Assembly (NCBI GenBank): GCA_003116975.1 | Contig: BGKB01000192.1 | Location: 1-64,000 of the forward strand | Reading direction: 5' to 3' | DNA: 64,000 bases | Source of the DNA: Aurantiochytrium sp. KH105 | Lineage: Eukaryota; Sar; Bigyra; Thraustochytrida; Thraustochytriidae | Shown: positions 62,301 to 64,000 of the stretch, piece after piece | Numbering within the stretch: position 1 is the first letter of the stretch | Layout of the letters: each line of letters starts with the position of its first letter | Made by a program: the position numbers and the translations under genes | Notes under the pieces: model-generated | The model's input: only the letters and a program-made list of their open reading frames with translations | What the model was told of the DNA's origin: nothing | Databases searched by the model: none

Positions 62301-63515
62301 TCTTTCCTTGTGCTGACGCAAATCTTTTCGAAGAGCTTGCGTCGCGCGGACAACACCCTGGCCAATCGAAGAGCCCGCATGTTGCAGGCCATGCAGAATC
62401 CTACCTTCGAGCTGATCCGTCTGCTTTTGCGCAAAGTTCGGCAAGAGAGAGGCCCGTCTCGCGTCGAGCTCAAAGGGAGAGTTCTCCATGAAATGATGCA
62501 ATTCACGCATTGCGCTACGGAGAGCCTCGGCAAAGTGAGGGCGAACCATGAGCAGCTGATGCTCGACACGTCGTTTAATGCGACAGAATTTGATGTAGCG
62601 GACAGCCGCGCGCCAGCGACTCATTGCTTTGCGCTCATGCTGATACTTGAACGTACTCAAGTTACTGATGACGCGGAAACAGGTGGACTCATGGATCCAC
62701 TGCGGCATGGTCATGATATCTGTCGGAATGGCGCGGCCCAGTCTTCCTGGGAGCGCGACTTGAGAGACGGCGTTTGCGTCGGGAGCGCCGGCTCTTTTGT
62801 GTTTATCATTGGCACTCGAACCGTTACCAAACTGCATGACACTGGTCGCTGTCATAATGTAGTATTCGTCTGGGTTGATGTGCGCAGGCTCGACGACCAC
62901 GAGGTCATACGGGTTCTGCTTGATCTTGGCTGGGGCGCGGTTGAGCGTAACAAATTTGAGTGGAGCAAACGTCTTTTCTTGGTTTGCCACGAGTGCGAGG
63001 GAGGCGCCGTCTTCTTCTCTGTGTCGTGCAAAGAAGGCAATGGCTTCCTCTGATGTTTTCAGGTCCGGAAGCTGCTTGACGCTCTCGGTAAAAGGAAGTG
63101 GCTCAGCCATGGACGCCTTTTCTGCTCGCGGAGACCGAGCGCTCTGCGTGAAAAGCGCATCCGCGTCGACCTGAACCCGGGGCGATCTCTTGCGCGAGTT
63201 CATTGCGCTGGCAAAGTCATCTTCCTTTGCGAATGCAAGGTCTGGCAAGAGGTTCGGCATGGCAATGTTTGAGCCTCGCAAGCCTTCGTCGCGCTCTTCC
63301 CGATTCGCAGATTGTTTGGCGAATTTTCGCTGAAGCTTGCTCAAACCGCCATTTTTCTTGCTCGTTTTCCCGCCCGCGCTCGATGCCCTTGCGGTTTGTT
63401 CTTGCGAGACAGCCGGGTACTGAAAGCTCAGTTTCACATTTGCGCTGCCGGCATGTTTGCCCTCCTCGACATCGGCGTTGTCGTTCCGAATGCCGGTCGT
63501 GGGTTTCGATGGCAT
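50316..63515 (-). CDS. axonemal inner-arm dynein heavy chain (single-headed type)
   Basis: A 4399-residue motor, uninterrupted from ATG 63515 (MPSKPTTG). After a tail and linker, six AAA modules follow. P-loops are at about 1578 (GPAGTGKT, AAA1, with the Walker B CFDEFNRI after it), 1859 (GLPFAGKT, AAA2), 2299 (GPTGTGKS, AAA3) and 2676 (GVGGSGRQ, AAA4). The antiparallel stalk coiled coils flank a microtubule-binding domain at about 3030-3130. A C-terminal domain ends GVALLASTDD. The N-terminal PYDLVVV...NPDEYYIMTATSVMQF stretch and the MPEVEEYGAQPPIEILRQ motif point to the single-headed inner-arm group (DNAH3/6/7/12-like). Acidic or Ala-rich insertions near residues 488-545, 1050-1095, 2040-2085 and 4075-4110 lengthen loops. 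It drives ciliary bending, so the organism has motile flagella at some stage. Its stop faces CSN5 (254-nt gap). Confidence 0.95.
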   Translation of the reverse strand: MPSKPTTGIRNDNADVEEGKHAGSANVKLSFQYPAVSQEQTARASSAGGKTSKKNGGLSKLQRKFAKQSANREERDEGLRGSNIAMPNLLPDLAFAKEDDFASAMNSRKRSPRVQVDADALFTQSARSPRAEKASMAEPLPFTESVKQLPDLKTSEEAIAFFARHREEDGASLALVANQEKTFAPLKFVTLNRAPAKIKQNPYDLVVVEPAHINPDEYYIMTATSVMQFGNGSSANDKHKRAGAPDANAVSQVALPGRLGRAIPTDIMTMPQWIHESTCFRVISNLSTFKYQHERKAMSRWRAAVRYIKFCRIKRRVEHQLLMVRPHFAEALRSAMRELHHFMENSPFELDARRASLLPNFAQKQTDQLEGRILHGLQHAGSSIGQGVVRATQALRKDLRQHKERLLRNKNIINVATKSMAEARLEKETTIRAIRTLEYDLLRLPDFCRMVNYVILGRMLHYIIDAYAQLVDFVATSSTGVFKVNVELRSEEVEVKRPEGEDDEDEEDEEEEDEDDDDADEDIDADGNGEQKTKRKKVKTTRVVFHAIDPTETEMFGAFTDFCTKLLATVDSFPLLMIPDRAASVEEMQPYDPEYARGTAENRLSEMTSLTATCADFDSLTDTFGQLYAVITQAYAEGNVFGTSVKDRFQEIFLGLTSFDAEAYVAYRPDYLTLKRDLHMYQDWGKDIANMKLETKCGSLVIIETRSFKEALLAYLALPMDTCKAYLETLGHDQVIDLIAKYRKACTELEVDPNASLTSHAEYVEHYNVHVGAQKFHDRSFELVQDIYVLMKTFQVKHSIEDAARLEELAEEKTRFEESLARGRNHIAAHNNAYVDKLKAGITSMEEFCDQMTLQLTREPFNDPEQSPEEMVDILGKLKGKWDVQLEKAKQYAHQMELLVGGKKKPEDKPTTTYNFEVGAVENCRMLLERRQSIWGCLARWNADHDRWWNTDMTILLNPERNEDGLDGPQLERVVDEYFQEAVGYNRKYKGDEVVEILLAAIRVTRSKADFVALFGHPSLRERHYRQMYTEVFRIPFVDEKGIVHDPVIPEDEAAAAAAAAAQAAAEAQNAGGPQAEGGDLIAEKSKGTDADAEAEDPDPTVVTIAGMAEHGLFEEKNTEPLEEICGAAAKEYSLMKAMDKMEEDWEPLAFAVLEYKDTGTSIFRSMDEIEQTLDDQLVRTQAMRASRYIKTMEERCIAWEQRLKDLEAIISNRLAMQGTWLYLEPIFSSADICKQMPSEAKMFKKVDRLWRDSMEKTMEDLNVMAVFQQEGLLPKLKRANEMLDEIQKGLADYLNAKRVFFPRFFFLSNEELLEILSETKDPKRVQPHLIKCFEGISSLEFTNTMDIRAMISSEGEVVPFTYDEVKEKIINPNEAGGCVEIWLDQIQNIMRKTVAHVFDEAIVDYRDKDRIQWLQLWPGQVVLGVTQTYWTQECTAAISEGPAAVQAYADKLTGYINDIIQLVRGKIDKLVRKTVSPLVVLDVHARDVTEELARLGTSDPNDFDWLCQLRYYWYEGRASALSGDPGSVSCRMINAERLYGYEYLGNSMRLVITPLTDRCYRTLMGAVHLDYGGAPAGPAGTGKTETTKDLGKAIAIQCVVYNCSDSLDYKAMGKFFKGLAGTGAWACFDEFNRINLEVLSVVAQQILTISRAKVAKVDTFEFEGVMIKLRVTCNVFITMNPGYAGRQELPDNLKALFRDVAMMVPDYAMIGQIILYSMGYLEGFKLAKKIVMTYKLCSEQLSNQSHYDYGMRAVMAVLRAAGNLKQQQPEEDENILCLRSIIDVNLPKFLAPDVPLFNGIVSDLFPGIKLPDVDYSIMDSAIREVCREWRLDPTEYFLTKVHEVYEMMIVRHGFMVVGLPFAGKTTSLKMLQRVLTLLKERFPEDPRWTKVHTAIMNPKSITMGQLYGEFDPVSHEWTDGVLAIAYRNFSTNPPKIGAVEDRKWVWFDGPVDAIWIENMNTVLDDNKKLCLMNGEMIMMTPTMSMIFEPMDLEVASPATVSRVGVIYMEPFRVGWQPVLKSWLMKYGTLNLPSVFRIGIDDQEGAGDKAEEEEKNGGDGKKKPAKGKKDAAEEEDPDAPGFVLDEEQTRLLMTLCDWLIDPAISFLRKDCRSFVPTLDQTLVVSFLRLMEAMLLEATAAKVSIDQGMIENTFLFCLVWAVGGIVDAESRTLLSDFLRRFMKDATVVDVPEMKAVNTLLMLRGWKCPFESGSYEFLSPMPDEGLLFDYCFIGGGSKTIGSPEVKKSAKTWMSWTDTFVLPQLDKDAEFSSLVIPTKVTAQMERIVVLNLLNSFPVLVVGPTGTGKSMFIGQILSQSVDQDVYKTVPVAFTAKTSANQTQEIVDGKIDKRRRGIYGPPMGNKCVVFVDDLNMPEVEEYGAQPPIEILRQLVDNGGWFDLVEKDFHQIVDTQLISAMCPPGGSRNHITPRMLRHFSILCVSSFDGDTMKLIFNTILSWHMGAQDMPADVAGLSTRLVDATLQVYTQAIENLLPTPLKSHYTFNLRDFSRIVQGVMLVSRSDDFNAAGLRRLWIHETCRVMMDRLIDVDDQEWFVSALDEALADHLDEPGGVAAATRHLRADDDADATSGAEGGEGETVLDSLRKLFFGSYANPDNPRRPYVEVNDVPGLVPLMQDYLELYNAESKTPMDLVMFVFAIEHISRIARVLGMPRGNLLLVGVGGSGRQSLTRLAAFVADYSLIQVELAKNYTEVEWREDLQEVLKGAGTGSKPMVFLFCDTQIKYESFIEDINCMLNTGEVPNLFPLDVRMEILDRMQKIVKELGIKDASLNELWRMFIDRVRSRLHVVLAFSPIGSAFRDRLRKFPSLVNCCTIDWFFAWPKDALVAVARTFLGSVELDADVREEIVDTCQYMHLSISDLSERMRNELRRINYVTPTSYLELIRSFKGSLASCRDHVNGQRRRYEIGLEKLAFAAEQVGTMQQELTDLIPVLEKSKKETNELMAVIEQKLPGVEAMKKTVSEEAAIVQVQADECSAMKQECENDLAEAVPLLEDAMKALDTLKPGDITEVKAMKTPPAGVVLVMSAVCQMMGVKSERIKDPNDPTKKIEDYWGPSKKHLLGDPKFLQRLKDYDKDNISEKVIAILRAKYVNNPDFEPSKIKQASVAAFGLCKWVRAMESYDKVAKVVAPKKAKLKETEATLSETMDKLNQKKAELQTVVDDLAALETNLEEAKQKKDKLESDVDLCEKKLVRAKQLIDGLGGEKVRWTQNVADLKDEYVLLTGNVLISAGVIAYLGAFTAEYRDDVVERWTTLCREKKIPSKDDPSLFQTLGDPVTVRSWNVNGLPTDAFSVDNAIVLFNSRRWPLMIDPQGQANKWIRNLEGENGLKVIKLSDPNYMRTVENAVQFGSPVLLENIYEEIDPSFEPLLQKATFKQGGVQCIRLGDSVVEYSDSFRFYITTKLRNPHYLPEVAVKVTLLNFMITPAGLQDQMLAKVVKAEQPELAAEKERLIVDGANNAAKLKQCEDEILQILSSSSGNILEDESAIETLKSSKVLADDIKEKQAVAVVTEKKIDEVRAGYVPVAYHAQILYFCIADLANIEPTYQYSLEWFGNLFLKAIDDSEPCDDLEKRLDILNEFFTYTLYCNVCRSLLEKDKLLFSFLLCVRILFGRNEINGQEWLFLLTGGVATDNPYPNPCPEWLGEKGWGEICRLADLPAFSGLRESMAAFKSGFQAIYDAADAHQMPLPDTWEDKMSSFQKMLVLRCLRPDKVSLAVQDFVIEKMGDRFVKPPSFNLGACYSDASYLTPLVFVLSAGSDPMSAIIKLSEEIHARVESISLGQGQGIKAEAMIEKAQGAENEKIWVVLQNCHLAVSWMPALERIVELTSEATCNRQYRLWCTTYPTDDFPVSILQNSVKMTLEPPRGLRANILSSYLQDPIAEPGFMDMVVSRPVEWRKLLFSLSFFHAIVQERVKFGPSGYNVPYEFSESDRIISTRQLAEFLDLYDQLPFAALRYTCGQCNYGGRVTDDKDRRCLMSILNLFYNDGVLEDGYQFSPSGAYVMPEDTDHQGYLSYIEKLPLADKPDVFGLHENAAITKGIGETNLLFNSLLLCQKAEQAGGEEEEEEEKAGDDEEKDKAEEEKKEDEDATPAASGPMSDEDTIFSIADSILEKMPATYNMELAELKYPVRWEQSMNTVLCQELSRFNNLINCVVNSLKEVKKAVRGLVVMSEELEKVAQALLFGLVPKKWLASSYPSLKPLAGYVSDLLGRLDFFQKWLDDENGLPPPTFWISGFYFTQAFLTGSLQNFARKYGLEIDTIDFEFIMLSQDPHEVTEPPEDGVIVYGLFIDGARFCKERMILTESLPKVLISPAPMMLFQPCKKDDMKKSHVYEAPCYRTSERRGILSTTGHSTNFIMLISVPIDETKTQDTFIRGGVALLASTDD

Positions 63516-64000
63516 GTTTCACGTGTCTGCTCTGCACCACGAGAAAAAGCAAGCTCGTAGTTGCCACGAACACACGAGCAAGACGAGAGATTCACCAACA
63601 CGATTTAGATTTGGTGTGTCCTCGAGCGCTGCGCTGGCTCGAGGCCTCAACGCAGCCCTGCACACAGGGCGCACGCGCAATCGAGCGCTAACGCGAGCGC
63701 CAGCGCGCTCTGCTTGCAGCAGAGGTTTTTATGCTTTGCCCCACGGCGGTACTCTTTTTCTCTCGGGGTAAGTTGTGGCCGCTTACACTTTGTGCAGAGC
63801 AAGGAGCCTTACCTCTCTATTGCACTAAACCTAGAATACGTTTGTTGCCTGCTTCAGCAACTTCCTTTCCCGTCACCAACGTCTCGACTCCACTCAAGTT
63901 GTCTTGACTTGGTCTTGCTTGTCGCTTGCTTGCTTGCTTGCTTACTAGCTGGTGTATTGCTCGAAAAGCTAGCAGTCTCTCAGCTTTTTTCCACACTCCA
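63516..64000. other. dynein upstream region
   Basis: The dynein promoter should lie here. A GCTT tetramer run occurs at about 63923-63941. No other gene is seen before the window ends. Confidence 0.45.

Overview
This is a eukaryotic nuclear window, most likely from a flagellated, GC-rich, intron-poor protist. My best guess is a thraustochytrid-like stramenopile, which is an inference and not proven here. The grounds are a 13.2 kb uninterrupted axonemal dynein heavy chain gene, a polycystin-type channel, a KCC-type cotransporter, COP9 signalosome and MINDY deubiquitinase genes, almost no introns, and spacers full of short tandem repeats with 4-, 5-, 7- and 10-base units. One well-supported spliceosomal intron is visible (GT-AG, 191 nt, in CSN5). 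No rRNA, tRNA or CRISPR array was found by eye.

Layout. 1-4.6 kb: AT-richer DNA with no confident gene, one possible spliced exon (about 2.06-2.35 kb) and a 1.1 kb decayed DNA transposon with 20-bp inverted ends (3090-4202). 4.6-22.3 kb: compact genes: a secreted/membrane cupredoxin-DUF305 protein, a DEK_C/double-SWIB nuclear protein, an SFT2 vesicle protein, a VQTD-repeat protein, a putative N-myristoylated protein, a PH-domain protein, a PhyH-type dioxygenase and two unrecognised proteins. 22.3-25.8 kb: a gene-free island rich in microsatellites. 25.8-34.2 kb: an aldo-keto reductase fused to a sugar-phosphate cyclase, a polycystin/TRPP channel and a SANT-MINDY deubiquitinase. 34.2-37.4 kb: a second repeat-rich spacer. 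37.4-50.1 kb: a WBP4-like zinc-finger protein, a HAD/alpha-beta-hydrolase fusion, a KCC cotransporter, a stand-alone AIR synthase of bacterial appearance and CSN5. 50.3-63.5 kb: an inner-arm dynein heavy chain.

The genes do not form an operon-like pathway. They are arranged as independent units, often divergent (WBP4-like/HAD-ABH, PurM/CSN5) or convergent (KCC/PurM, CSN5/dynein). The strongest candidates for undescribed biology are the AKR-cyclase fusion (a two-step cyclitol-forming enzyme with both active sites intact), the HAD-ABH fusion in which a serine replaces the epoxide-hydrolase aspartate, the SANT-MINDY fusion, the cupredoxin-DUF305 membrane protein and the Bacteroidota-like PurM. 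Start codons were set at the first plausible ATG. Several longer open frames begin only at TTG or GTG and were trimmed.
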